Positions 15,124-23,671 of a DNA stretch of 33,110 nucleotides are shown piece after piece (the first letter of the stretch is position 1; each line of letters starts with the position of its first letter). The DNA lies in NCBI GenBank assembly GCA_903924985.1, contig CAIYDT010000139.1, positions 1-33,110 of the forward strand, given 5' to 3'. The translations under genes were made by a program, and so were the position numbers. The notes below the pieces were generated by a model. It saw only the letters and a list, made by a program, of their open reading frames with translations, made no database searches and was not told the origin of the DNA. This DNA comes from an uncultured Acetobacteraceae bacterium. GTDB taxonomy: Bacteria > Pseudomonadota > Alphaproteobacteria > Acetobacterales > Acetobacteraceae.

Positions 15124-16686
15124 ATGCGAATCTTGCCGACACTTGTCGCCGCCGCCGCCGCGTTCCTTGGCTACACGCAAGCGTATGCAGCCGAGCAGAC
15201 GCTGCGGGTGATCGCGCACGCGGATTTGAAGGTGCTCGATACCACCGCCAACACAACCTACATCACCAATCGCTACGGCTATCTGGTGTACGACACGCTG
15301 TTCGGGCTCGACAGCAAGTTCGTGCCGCGGCCACAGATGGTGGACACCTGGACGGTCAGCGACGACCGGCTGACCTGGACTTTCACCCTCCGTCCCGGTC
15401 AGACCTTCCATGACGGTGCCCCTGTCACAGCGGCTGATTGCATAGCCTCCCTGAAACGCTGGATGGCGCGCGACGGGATGGGGCAGCAGTTGAACGCCCG
15501 CATCGCGGCGTTTGAGGCCACCAGCCCTGCCACCTTCAAGCTGGTACTAACAGAACCATACGCCCTGGTGCTGGAAACCTTCGGCCGCTGGGGTGTACCG
15601 CCCTTCATCATGCCCGAGAAAGTGGCCAGCGCGCCGTCGACGGAGGTCGTGACGTCGTCCATCGGCTCCGGCCCCTTTATCATGAAGCGCGACGAGTGGC
15701 GGCCCGGCAGCAAGGTCGTCTACGTCCGCAACCCCGCCTATGTCCCTCGCAAGGAGCCGCCCGACTACATGGCCGGCGGCAAGGTGGCCAAGCTCGACCG
15801 AGTGGAGTGGCACTACATCCCCGACGCCAACACCGCGCTGAGCGCCCTGATGACCGGGGAGATGGACTATTACGAGTTGCCGCCGCTCGATTTCGTGACG
15901 CTGATGAAGGACAACCCCGAGATTGTCGTGAAGGTCATCGACAAGCTGGGCGTGCAGCAGTTCATGCGTCCCAACAGCCTGTTCCCGCCCTTCGACAACT
16001 TCAAGGCTCGGCAAGCCTTGCTGTACCTGGCGAGCCAGGAGGAGTTCAATCAGGCGGTCGTGGGCAACCCGGACCTCTACCTAAAATTCTGCGGCGCGCT
16101 GTTCATGTGCGGGTCGGATAATGAAACCGATGCCGGATCGGCAAAGGCCCCGGACCTCGCCAAGGCCAAGGCGTTGTTGGCGGAGGCTGGATACAAGGGC
16201 GAAAAACTGGTTGTCCTACAGCCCACCGACCGCCCTCCGTACAACGCCGCCACCATGGTCATGACCGAAAAGCTGCGTGCCATCGGCGTGAACGTCGACC
16301 TGCAACCCGCCGATTGGAGTACCATTTCCATCCGCCGCGCACGCCGGGACCCGCCGGAAAACGGGGGCTGGAACATCGTGATCACCGGCCACGGCGGGCC
16401 GGACGCCTCCAACCCCGTCAGCAACTATTGGATCGGCTCCAACTGCGAAAAGGCCAATATTGGCTGGCCCTGCGATGCGAAGTTGCAGGCGATGATCTCC
16501 GCCTGGTCGCACGAACCGGACCGCGACAAGCGGCACGCCATGATCCCGGCGTTGCAGGAGCAGGCCTACACGTCGGTGCCCTACGCGCCGATGGGCCAGT
16601 TCTTCCAGCCGATCGCCTACCGCAAGAATGTTGCCGGTGTGCTTGAAGCCGGGATGCCAGTCTATTGGAATATCGAGAAGAGGTGA
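15124..16686 (+). CDS. ABC transporter solute-binding protein, family 5 (copy 1 of 3)
   Basis: This 520-residue protein has a signal peptide (residues 1-23, ending in QAYAA) and no lipobox, so it is a soluble periplasmic protein. The SBP family 5 (peptide/nickel/opine type) fold is recognised from YDTLFGLDSKFVPRPQMVDT, WTFTLRPGQTFHDGAPVTA, GSGPFIMKRDEWRPG and ALLYLASQEEF. Two cysteine pairs (FCGALFMC and NCEKANIGWPC) are kept in all three copies and may form disulfides. The start ATG 15124 fits the signal peptide; GGGGGAAA lies about ten bases before it. It delivers ligand to the DppB/DppC-like permeases at 19944-21706. The TGA overlaps the ATG of copy 2 by one base. Confidence 0.88.
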   Translation: MRILPTLVAAAAAFLGYTQAYAAEQTLRVIAHADLKVLDTTANTTYITNRYGYLVYDTLFGLDSKFVPRPQMVDTWTVSDDRLTWTFTLRPGQTFHDGAPVTAADCIASLKRWMARDGMGQQLNARIAAFEATSPATFKLVLTEPYALVLETFGRWGVPPFIMPEKVASAPSTEVVTSSIGSGPFIMKRDEWRPGSKVVYVRNPAYVPRKEPPDYMAGGKVAKLDRVEWHYIPDANTALSALMTGEMDYYELPPLDFVTLMKDNPEIVVKVIDKLGVQQFMRPNSLFPPFDNFKARQALLYLASQEEFNQAVVGNPDLYLKFCGALFMCGSDNETDAGSAKAPDLAKAKALLAEAGYKGEKLVVLQPTDRPPYNAATMVMTEKLRAIGVNVDLQPADWSTISIRRARRDPPENGGWNIVITGHGGPDASNPVSNYWIGSNCEKANIGWPCDAKLQAMISAWSHEPDRDKRHAMIPALQEQAYTSVPYAPMGQFFQPIAYRKNVAGVLEAGMPVYWNIEKR

Positions 16687-18308
16687 TGAAAACGGAAGCA
16701 AAGTCCTTGGTCGCTCCGTCATGGTCGGGCCTGACCATGACGGAGAGGTTGCGAAGGTTTATTCTCGCCGCCGTCCTCATCCTGGTTTCCCTCACCACTG
16801 CCTCCGCCGGGGACACGACCTTACGGGCTGTGGTGCACGCCGATCTGAAAATCCTCGATCCTACCTGGACGACGATCTACATCACCAACCGTTACGGTTA
16901 CGTGGTGTACGACACGCTGTTCGCTTTCAACTCGAAATTCGAGCCGACGCCCCAAATGGTCGACAGCTGGAGCGTCACGCCAGACAATCTGACCTACACC
17001 TTCACGTTGCGCCCCGGTCTGATCTTCCATGACGGCCAGCCCGTCACGGCGGCGGATTGCGTGGCCTCGCTGAAGCGCTGGATGGCCAAGATCTCCGCCG
17101 GGCAGGTGCTGGCGCAGTTCGTCGGCAGCCTGGAGGTCGTGGACAAATCCACCTTCAAACTCGTTTTGAAGGAACCGTTCGGATTGGTGATCGAAACCCT
17201 CGGCGCCCCGGGGACCGCGTTCATCATGCCGGAGCGGATCGCCAACAAGCCACTCACCGAACAGATCACGGAATCCATCGGCTCCGGCCCCTTCAAGATG
17301 TTGAAAGATCAATGGCGGCCGGGCAACAAGGTGGTGTTCGCTCGGCACGAGGGCTATGTGCCCCGCAAGGAGCCGGCAGATTACCTCTCGGGCGGCAAGA
17401 TCGCAAAATTAGACCGGCTGGAATGGCTGTATATCCCCGACGCCAACACCACGCTCAGCGCCCTGATGGCCGGAGAAATCGACTATTTCGAGGCGCCGCC
17501 GCTCGATTTCATCCGGTTGATGAAGGACGATCCCAACCTGACGGTACTGAATATCGACCACCTGGGCTTGCAGGCACTGATTCGCCCCAACAGCCTTAAT
17601 CCGCCCTTCAACAACTACAAGGCTCGGCAGGCCCTGCTGTATCTGGTCGATCAGGCGGAAACCATGCAGGCGGTGGTCGGCGACGACAGCTTGTACATGC
17701 GGTTCTGTGGCGCCTTCTTCCTGTGCAATTCGTCGAATGAGACCGATGTCGGCTCCGCCCCCATGCGTAAGCCGGATATCGAGAAAGCCAGGAGGTTGTT
17801 GAAGGAAGCCGGCTACAACGGTGAAAAGATCGTGGTTTTGCAGCCTACCGATCGGCCGCAATACAGCGCGGCGATGACGGTGCTGATCGCCCAGCTGCGC
17901 AAGGCCGGGGTGAACGTAGACATCCAGTCGGCCGACTGGTCCACCATCTCCGTCCGGCGCGCCCGGAAGGAGCCGATCGACAAAGGCGGCTGGAACCTGT
18001 TCATCACGACTCAGGGTGGGCCCGATACCGCCAACCCACTGACCAACGGCTGGTTCAACTCCCGTTGCGAGCATGCCAACGCCGGCTGGGCCTGCGACGA
18101 TCAACTGGAGGCGCTGCTTGGGAAATGGATGCGAGAGTCCGATGCGGTAAAGCGCCGCTCGATGATCGATGCGATCCAAACCCGCGCCTACGAATCGGTG
18201 CCCTACATACCATTCGGGCAGTTCTTCCAGCCGATCGCCTTCCGCAAGAACATCACGGGCGTGCTTGAGGCCGGCCTGCCCGTCTATTGGAATATCGAGA
18301 AGAAATGA
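16686..18308 (+). CDS. ABC transporter solute-binding protein, family 5 (copy 2 of 3)
   Basis: This 540-residue paralogue of the preceding gene is close to it throughout and closer still to copy 3. From ATG 16686 it has an unusually long N-region before the signal sequence (FILAAVLILVSLTTASAG, cleavage near residue 41). A start at ATG 16737 (MTERLRRF) would give a normal-length signal peptide, but AGAAGAGG directly upstream favours 16686. Cysteine pairs (FCGAFFLC, RCEHANAGWAC) and the closing PVYWNIEKK are conserved. Differences cluster in the region that would line the ligand cleft, so copies may bind different but related compounds. The stop overlaps the next start. Confidence 0.88.
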   Translation: MKTEAKSLVAPSWSGLTMTERLRRFILAAVLILVSLTTASAGDTTLRAVVHADLKILDPTWTTIYITNRYGYVVYDTLFAFNSKFEPTPQMVDSWSVTPDNLTYTFTLRPGLIFHDGQPVTAADCVASLKRWMAKISAGQVLAQFVGSLEVVDKSTFKLVLKEPFGLVIETLGAPGTAFIMPERIANKPLTEQITESIGSGPFKMLKDQWRPGNKVVFARHEGYVPRKEPADYLSGGKIAKLDRLEWLYIPDANTTLSALMAGEIDYFEAPPLDFIRLMKDDPNLTVLNIDHLGLQALIRPNSLNPPFNNYKARQALLYLVDQAETMQAVVGDDSLYMRFCGAFFLCNSSNETDVGSAPMRKPDIEKARRLLKEAGYNGEKIVVLQPTDRPQYSAAMTVLIAQLRKAGVNVDIQSADWSTISVRRARKEPIDKGGWNLFITTQGGPDTANPLTNGWFNSRCEHANAGWACDDQLEALLGKWMRESDAVKRRSMIDAIQTRAYESVPYIPFGQFFQPIAFRKNITGVLEAGLPVYWNIEKK

Positions 18309-19942
18309 TGGAAACGAATAACAACGTCGTAGTGGCGACTCCAGTTTTTCCGTCAAGCCCGAGGGCGACCATGACGATGGGTTTACGATGGCTGCTCCTC
18401 GCCCTCGTTCTCCTCCTCGCGCCCCTCGCAACCGCCTCCGCCGGGGATAAAACCCTGCGCGCGGTGGTCCATGCGGATATCAAGGTGCTCGATCCCACCT
18501 GGACGGCCACCTACATCACCACCCGGTTCAGCTACGTCATCTACGACACGCTGTTCTCCTACGATTCAAAGTTCCAGCCGCGGCCGCAGATGGTCGAGAG
18601 CTGGACGACCAGCGACGACAAGCTGACCTGGACCTTCGTGCTGCGCCCCGGGCAGACCTTCCATGATGGTGCGCCGGTGACCTCGACAGACGTGGTGGCG
18701 TCGCTGAAGCGTTGGATGATCAAGCTGGGGGCAGGGCAGGCCTTCGCGAAATTCGTCGCCGGCCTCGACGCGGTCGATGCCAAGACGTTTCGCATCGTGC
18801 TGAAGGAACCCTTCGGCCTTGTCCTGGACTCCCTGGGCAGCCCGGCGACCGCCTACATCATGCCCGAGCGGCAGGCGGGCAAGCCCCCGAACGAGCAGAT
18901 CACCGAGGCCGTCGGCTCAGGCGCCTTCAAAATGCTGCGGGATCAATGGCGTCCCGGCAATAAGGTCGTGTTCGCCCGCAACGAGGCTTATGTGCCGCGC
19001 AAGGAGCCGCCGGACATGATGGCCGGCGGACATGTCGCCAAGCTCGACCGGCTGGAGTGGCTGTATATCCCGGACGCCAATACCGCGCTGAACGCGATGA
19101 TGGCCGGGGAGGTTGACTATTACGAAATGCCGCCGCTCGACTTCATCCGGCTCCTGAAGGACAGCCCCGACATCGTGGTCAAGAATATCGATCCGCTGGG
19201 CGTACAAATCCTGTTGCGCCCGAACACGCTGTATCCGCCGTTCGATAACTATAAAGCGCGTCAGGCGCTGCTTTACCTGATCGATCAGGCCGAGTTCATG
19301 CAGGCAGTGGCCGGGGATGAGTCGCTTTACCTGAAGTTCTGCGGCGCGTTCTTCCTGTGCAATTCGGACAACGACACCGCCGTCGGCTCCGATCCGCTGC
19401 GCAAGCCCGATTACGCCAAGGCCAAGGCGCTGCTGGCGGAGGGTGGCTACAAGGGCGAGCCGCTGGTGGTGCTGCAACCGACCGATCGGCCGCAATACAA
19501 CGCGGCAACGGCGGTGCTGATCGAATCGCTGCGGCGGGCCGGGGTCAACGTCGACGTGCAAGCGGCCGACTGGTCAACCATCTCGGTGCGGCGGATGCGC
19601 AAGGACCCGCCGGACAAAGGCGGCTGGAACCTGTTCATCACCAGCCAGGGCGGGCCGGACGTGTCGAACCCGATCAGCAATATCTGGTTCAACTCCCGTT
19701 GTGGGGAGGCCAATCCGGGCTGGCCGTGCGACCTGGACCTCGACAAGATGGTCAATGCCTGGATGCGGGAGCCGGAGGCGGCGAAACGGCGCGCGTTGAT
19801 TGAAGGGATTCAATCCCGAGCCTATGTGTCGGTGCCGTATGTGTCGCTGGGTCAGTATTTCCAGCCGATCGCGTTCCGCAAGAACGTGACGGGGGTGCTG
19901 AACGCGCCGCTGCCCATCTACTGGAACATCGACAAGCAATAG
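18305..19942 (+). CDS. ABC transporter solute-binding protein, family 5 (copy 3 of 3)
   Basis: This 545-residue third paralogue starts at ATG 18305 or 18308 in an ATGATG that overlaps the copy 2 stop. A hydrophilic leader precedes the signal sequence (LLLALVLLLAPLATASAG, cleavage near residue 46); internal ATGs at 18371 and 18377 are alternative starts with a normal signal length. Conserved features are FHDGAPVTSTDVVASLKRW, GSGAFKMLRDQWRPGN, the cysteine pairs FCGAFFLC and RCGEANPGWPC, and the end PIYWNIDKQ. It is followed one base later by the first permease gene, so all three binding proteins are placed to share one transporter. Confidence 0.88.
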   Translation: MMETNNNVVVATPVFPSSPRATMTMGLRWLLLALVLLLAPLATASAGDKTLRAVVHADIKVLDPTWTATYITTRFSYVIYDTLFSYDSKFQPRPQMVESWTTSDDKLTWTFVLRPGQTFHDGAPVTSTDVVASLKRWMIKLGAGQAFAKFVAGLDAVDAKTFRIVLKEPFGLVLDSLGSPATAYIMPERQAGKPPNEQITEAVGSGAFKMLRDQWRPGNKVVFARNEAYVPRKEPPDMMAGGHVAKLDRLEWLYIPDANTALNAMMAGEVDYYEMPPLDFIRLLKDSPDIVVKNIDPLGVQILLRPNTLYPPFDNYKARQALLYLIDQAEFMQAVAGDESLYLKFCGAFFLCNSDNDTAVGSDPLRKPDYAKAKALLAEGGYKGEPLVVLQPTDRPQYNAATAVLIESLRRAGVNVDVQAADWSTISVRRMRKDPPDKGGWNLFITSQGGPDVSNPISNIWFNSRCGEANPGWPCDLDLDKMVNAWMREPEAAKRRALIEGIQSRAYVSVPYVSLGQYFQPIAFRKNVTGVLNAPLPIYWNIDKQ

Positions 19943-19943
19943 T

Positions 19944-20885
19944 ATGGCTGGCTTCATCCTCCGCCGTATCCTGATGACCATCCCGGTGATGCTGGTGGTG
20001 GCCATCGTGGTGTTTTTGCTGCTGCACCTCAGCCCGGGCGACCCCGCGGCGATCATCGCCGGGGACAACGCTACCACGGCGGATGTCGAGATGATTCGTG
20101 TCAGCTTAGGCCTGGACAAGCCGCTGCTGACCCAGTTCGCACTGTGGATCGGGGCGCTGCTGCAGGGGGATTTCGGGGTTTCGGTGTTCAACAAGGTCTC
20201 GGTCTGGACACTGATCACGCAACGCATGGAGCCGACCTTGGCGCTGGCCTGCGTCACTATGATTTTCGCCGTGTGCATCGCGGTTCCGGTCGGCGTGCTG
20301 GCAGCCTGGAAGGCGGGAAGCTGGATCGATCATCTGGCGATGGGGATCGCCGTTCTGGCGTTCTCCGCCCCGGTATTCCTGATCGGGTACGGGCTGGTGT
20401 TCGAGTTCGCCCGCACGCTGCGCTGGTTGCCGGTGCAGGGGTACACACCGTTTTCGCAGAATTTCACTGGGTTCTGGCAGCACCTTGTGCTACCGGCGAT
20501 CACCCTGGGGCTGGTGTTTGCCGCCCTGCTGGCGCGCATGACCCGCAGCACCATGCTGGACGTGTTGAATGAGGATTACATCCGCACCGCCCGAGCGAAG
20601 GGCCTCGCCCCGGGCACGGTCCTGATCCGCCACGCGTTGAAGAACGCCGCCGTGCCCATCGTCACCACCATTGGCCTGGGCATCGCTTTGTTGATCGGCG
20701 GCGTCGTTGTGACCGAGAGCGTCTTCGCCATCCCCGGCATCGGCCGCCTGACGATCGAGGCCGTGACCCAGCGCGATTACCCCGTCATTCAGGGCGTGAT
20801 CCTGATGGCTTCCTTCGTCTATGTGCTGATCAATCTGGCGATTGACCTGACATACGCGTTCCTCGATCCGAGGATCCGTTATTGA
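19944..20885 (+). CDS. ABC transporter permease, DppB/OppB type
   Basis: This is a 313-residue inner-membrane protein. The N-terminus FILRRILMTIPVMLVVAIVV is the typical DppB first membrane segment, followed by HLSPGDPAAII. Five further hydrophobic segments and the cytoplasmic coupling loop EDYIRTARAKGLAPGTVLIR are present, and the C-terminus TYAFLDPRIRY is canonical. It pairs with the next gene to form the channel for ligands delivered by the three binding proteins. It starts two bases after the copy 3 stop and ends in a TTGA overlap with the next gene. Confidence 0.92.
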   Translation: MAGFILRRILMTIPVMLVVAIVVFLLLHLSPGDPAAIIAGDNATTADVEMIRVSLGLDKPLLTQFALWIGALLQGDFGVSVFNKVSVWTLITQRMEPTLALACVTMIFAVCIAVPVGVLAAWKAGSWIDHLAMGIAVLAFSAPVFLIGYGLVFEFARTLRWLPVQGYTPFSQNFTGFWQHLVLPAITLGLVFAALLARMTRSTMLDVLNEDYIRTARAKGLAPGTVLIRHALKNAAVPIVTTIGLGIALLIGGVVVTESVFAIPGIGRLTIEAVTQRDYPVIQGVILMASFVYVLINLAIDLTYAFLDPRIRY

Positions 20886-21706
20886 GGGTCTTTTTCCGCC
20901 GTTACCCAAGGGTCGTCATCGGCGGCACGCTGCTGTGCATCCTGGTGACGCTGTCGGTGCTGGCGCCCTGGATCGCGCCCTATGATCCGATCAAGCTGAA
21001 CGTGGCGCAGCGGTTGAGGCCGCCATCGGGCGCGCACTGGTTCGGCACCGACGCCTACGGGCGGGACGTGCTGACCCGTACGCTGTGGGGCGGGCAGATA
21101 TCGCTGCTGATCGCGATCTCCGTGGCGTGCCTCAGCACCGTGACCGGCACCTTGGTTGGGCTGGTCGCCGGGTATTTCCGCGCAATGGACACGGTGGTGA
21201 TGCGGATCATGGACGGGTTGATGGCCATCCCCGGTATCCTGCTGGCCGTCGCCATGCTGTCCCTGACCCGAGCCAGCGTGCAGACGGTGATCGTTGCCAT
21301 CACCATCCCGGAAATTCCCCGCGTGGTGCGCCTGGTACGCGCCGTGGTGCTGTCGATCCGAGAGCAGACCTTCGTCCAGGGTGCCGTGGCCTCGGGCACC
21401 CGCACTTGGGCCATCCTGCTGCGCCATATTCTCCCGAATGCCATGACGCCGATCATCGTGCAGGCGACCTACATCGCCGCCTCCGCTGTGCTGATCGAGG
21501 CCTATCTGGGCTTCCTCGGCGTCGGCACCCCGCCGGAGGTCCCGTCCTGGGGCAACATCATCGCTGAGGGCCGCAACTTCATCATGCTGGCGATCTGGAG
21601 CGTCCTGTTCCCCGGCCTGTTCCTGGGTACCATGGTGCTGTCGATCAACATACTCGGGGACGGGGTTCGCGATATGCTGGATCCCCGTATCGCAAAGCGG
21701 CTTTGA
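20882..21706 (+). CDS. ABC transporter permease, DppC/OppC type
   Basis: This 274-residue permease is read from TTG 20882, which overlaps the preceding stop. Hallmarks are the DppC N-terminal segment LAPWIAPYDPIKLN, HWFGTDAYGRDVLTRTLWGG, the coupling loop near VQGAVASGTRTWAILLRHIL, and the end GDGVRDMLDPRI. In most loci of this type two ATPase genes (dppD and dppF) follow. Here none follow and the operon ends, 349 bases before an IS remnant begins. The permease pair must use ATPases encoded elsewhere, or the locus has lost them. Confidence 0.9.
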   Translation: MRVFFRRYPRVVIGGTLLCILVTLSVLAPWIAPYDPIKLNVAQRLRPPSGAHWFGTDAYGRDVLTRTLWGGQISLLIAISVACLSTVTGTLVGLVAGYFRAMDTVVMRIMDGLMAIPGILLAVAMLSLTRASVQTVIVAITIPEIPRVVRLVRAVVLSIREQTFVQGAVASGTRTWAILLRHILPNAMTPIIVQATYIAASAVLIEAYLGFLGVGTPPEVPSWGNIIAEGRNFIMLAIWSVLFPGLFLGTMVLSINILGDGVRDMLDPRIAKRL

Positions 21707-22040
21707 GCCGGATCAGACTCGCATTTCCACCGAGACCCGGCGGTGATTGGCGGGATCCACCGACACCGGCGCCAGCCCGCGCCACAGGGTGCGTAGAAGT
21801 ACTCCGACATAGGCCTTGGCGTCGCCCGTTTCGCTCGACAATTGTTGCCATAGCCGCCGGTGCACATTGCCGATGCCCCCACACGTCCAATGGCGCTTTT
21901 CAGCGCTGCGTTCACGGTAAGGTAACGGCTCAGCCCTATCCGGTATTCCAGCACGTCGGAAATCACCTTCAGGCTTCTGGCTGTACGCGCCGGAGACAAA
22001 ATCCCTACGGAAGCGGCCGGGTGGTCCGGCTGCGCCAGTG
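21707..22040 (-). pseudogene. Possible decayed minus-strand coding sequence cut by an IS
   Basis: This gap downstream of the permease has two overlapping leftward open frames. One ends at 21713 with GDAKAYVGVLLRTLWRGLAP and then VSVDPANHRRVSVEMRV. The other, upstream, reads VLEYRIGLSRYLTVNAALKS. Both fragments look more protein-like than chance frames, and joining them would need a frameshift near 21860-21890. I do not recognise the family. The left end of an IS21-like element near 22030 would have removed the 5' part. The call rests on composition and open-frame continuity only. Confidence 0.3.
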
Positions 22041-22091
22041 TAAAAGTGCATCGGTGTGAAGCTCTTTGCGTTGAGCGCAGAGGGCTGGGGG

Positions 22092-22655
22092 ATGAAGCTC
22101 GTGGAACTGTATGGTCGGGTCCGCTACGCGGTGCGGATCGAGGGGATCAGCCGTCGTGAGGCGGCGCGGGGTTTTGGGATTGACCCTCGGACGGTGGCGA
22201 AGATGCTGGCCTTCTCGGTGCCGCCTGGTTACCGGCGGAGCCATCCGCCCATGCGCCCGAAGCTGGATGGCTTCGTCGGGATCTTCGACCGGATCCTGGA
22301 GGCGGATAAGGGGCGGCCGGCGAAGCAGCGGCATACGTCCAGCGACAACCCTCTCTTCGAAAGCCACTTCAAAACGTTGAAATATCAGCCGCGCTTGCCA
22401 AAACGCTTCGGCTGCATTGAGGATGCCAGAAGTTTCTGCCGCGCGTTCTTCGATTGGTACAACCAGGACCATCATCACGCCGGGATCGGCCTGATGATCC
22501 CGGACCAGGTGTATTACGGCCAGATCGATGCCGTGCATGCGGCCCGTCAGGCCACTCGTGACCAGGCGTTCCAGGAAAACCCGCAACGCTTTGTCAAAAA
22601 CCGCCGATACCACCCGCCAAACCAACCGCCGCATGGATCAACCCGCCGACGCTGA
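22092..22655 (+). pseudogene. Chimeric transposase: IS21 IstA N-terminus fused in frame to IS3 OrfB C-terminus
   Basis: The frame begins with the IS21-family IstA start (MKLVELYGRVRYAVRIEGIS, an HTH region REAARGFGIDPRTVAKML, and ILEADKGRPAKQRHT). At about 22338 it switches without a stop to the end of an IS3-family OrfB transposase (SDNPLFESHFKTLKYQP, CRAFFDWYNQDHHHAGIG, PDQVYYGQIDAVHAARQ). The IstA catalytic core and most of the OrfB catalytic core are missing, although the last part of the DDE domain, with its E-x region, remains. One A appears to be lost from the A-run near 22593. Restoring it yields the usual ending PAKPTAAWINPPTLKNGA. The product is not a working transposase. Confidence 0.75.
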
Positions 22656-22686
22656 AAAACGGAGCTTAAATTCCGAACCCGGCGGG

Positions 22687-22709
22687 ATCAAAGTCGTTGA
22701 CACGTTCCG
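22687..22709 (+). repeat. IS3-type element end, copy 1
   Basis: This 23-base end sequence (ATCAAAGTCGTTGACA followed by CGTTCCG) lies 31 bases downstream of the chimeric frame. It matches a minus-strand sequence at 32589-32611 at 21 of 23 positions. Both lie just after an IS3 OrfB ending and both are followed by unrelated DNA, so this marks the right end of the same IS type. The canonical tip may be the GACA within it. Confidence 0.6.
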
Positions 22710-22949
22710 CTTCGTAATAGGGGCAAAGGCGGCATGAGTCCGCTTCGCGGCCGGATCGGTCTCCGCCAGGATGCAATGTAAGCGAAAAATAGTCGGGTCA
22801 TTTTGGCATGGCGTTTTCCTTAATACGCCGGGCCTGAAGGTCCCGAATGCCCATCGAGGACGTTGGAATCGACCGCTCCACCACCCCGATAGCCCTCCCC
22901 GCCCGCACCCTGTATGAACCCCCGCACCCAAAACCCAAGGACCCCACCC
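22710..22949. other. Region upstream of rph with no recognised gene
   Basis: This 240-base stretch between the IS3 end and rph has no supportable reading frame and no clear terminator. The AT-richer part at 22775-22825 is the likeliest promoter area for rph, but I cannot define boxes. In many Alphaproteobacteria hrcA lies divergently upstream of rph. It is absent here. Confidence 0.35.
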
Positions 22950-23666
22950 ATGCGCCCATCCGGCCGCGCCGCCGACGCCCTGCGCGTCGTATCCATGACC
23001 ACCGGCTTTGCCCGCCACGCGGAGGGGTCGTGCCTCATCCGCATGGGCAACACCGAGGTTCTCTGCGCTGCCAGCGTCGAAACCCGCGTGCCGCCGTTCC
23101 TGCGCAACACCGGTAAGGGCTGGGTCACCGCCGAATACGGCATGCTGCCGCGCGCCACGCACACCCGCGGCGACCGGGAAGCCGCCCGCGGCAAGCAGTC
23201 CGGCCGTACGCAGGAAATTCAGCGCCTGATCGGCCGCTCGCTGCGCGCCGTGGTGGACCGCGACGCGATGGGGGAGATGTCGATTACGCTGGACTGCGAC
23301 GTGCTGAACGCCGACGGCGGCACCCGCTGCGCCGCCATCACCGGCGCCTGGGTCGCGCTGGGGTTGGCCTTCCGCCATCTGGTGAAGATGAACGTGCTGA
23401 AAACCGTCCCCCTGATCGGCCAGGTCGCTGCCGTGTCCTGCGGCATCGTCAATGGCACCGCCGTGCTGGATTTGGATTACGATGAGGACTCTTCGGCCGA
23501 GGCGGACTCCAATTTTGTCCTTACCAGCGACGGAGGCCTGGTAGAAATCCAGGCGACAGCAGAGAAAACAAGCTTCTCTGAGGCCCAATTCCACCAACTG
23601 ATGGCCCTCGCCCGATTCGGCACCACCGAGCTGTTCGCGGCGCAACGGGCCGCCTTGGGGGACTGA
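22950..23666 (+). CDS. rph: Ribonuclease PH
   Basis: This 238-residue phosphorolytic 3'-5' exoribonuclease trims tRNA 3' ends, releasing nucleoside diphosphates. The family pattern is complete: [12 protein letters not shown] at the start, [12 protein letters not shown], the phosphate-binding and RNA-binding region [20 protein letters not shown], the active-site strand [13 protein letters not shown], and the C-terminal [16 protein letters not shown] 22950 is chosen because it gives the normal N-terminus and has AAGGA nine bases before it; the frame is open twelve codons further. Length matches the family. It is followed five bases later by rdgB. Confidence 0.96.
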   Translation: MRPSGRAADALRVVSMTTGFARHAEGSCLIRMGNTEVLCAASVETRVPPFLRNTGKGWVTAEYGMLPRATHTRGDREAARGKQSGRTQEIQRLIGRSLRAVVDRDAMGEMSITLDCDVLNADGGTRCAAITGAWVALGLAFRHLVKMNVLKTVPLIGQVAAVSCGIVNGTAVLDLDYDEDSSAEADSNFVLTSDGGLVEIQATAEKTSFSEAQFHQLMALARFGTTELFAAQRAALGD

Positions 23667-23671
23667 ACGGG

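Noticed and set aside
17409..18431. Minus-strand open frame across binding protein copies 2 and 3
   Set aside because: Similar shadow frames occur opposite all three paralogues, as expected from shared codon use, and they show no protein family features.
22714..22860. Possible minus-strand gene upstream of rph
   Set aside because: The open frame lacks a ribosome site and any similarity I can recognise, and the region directly follows an IS end.
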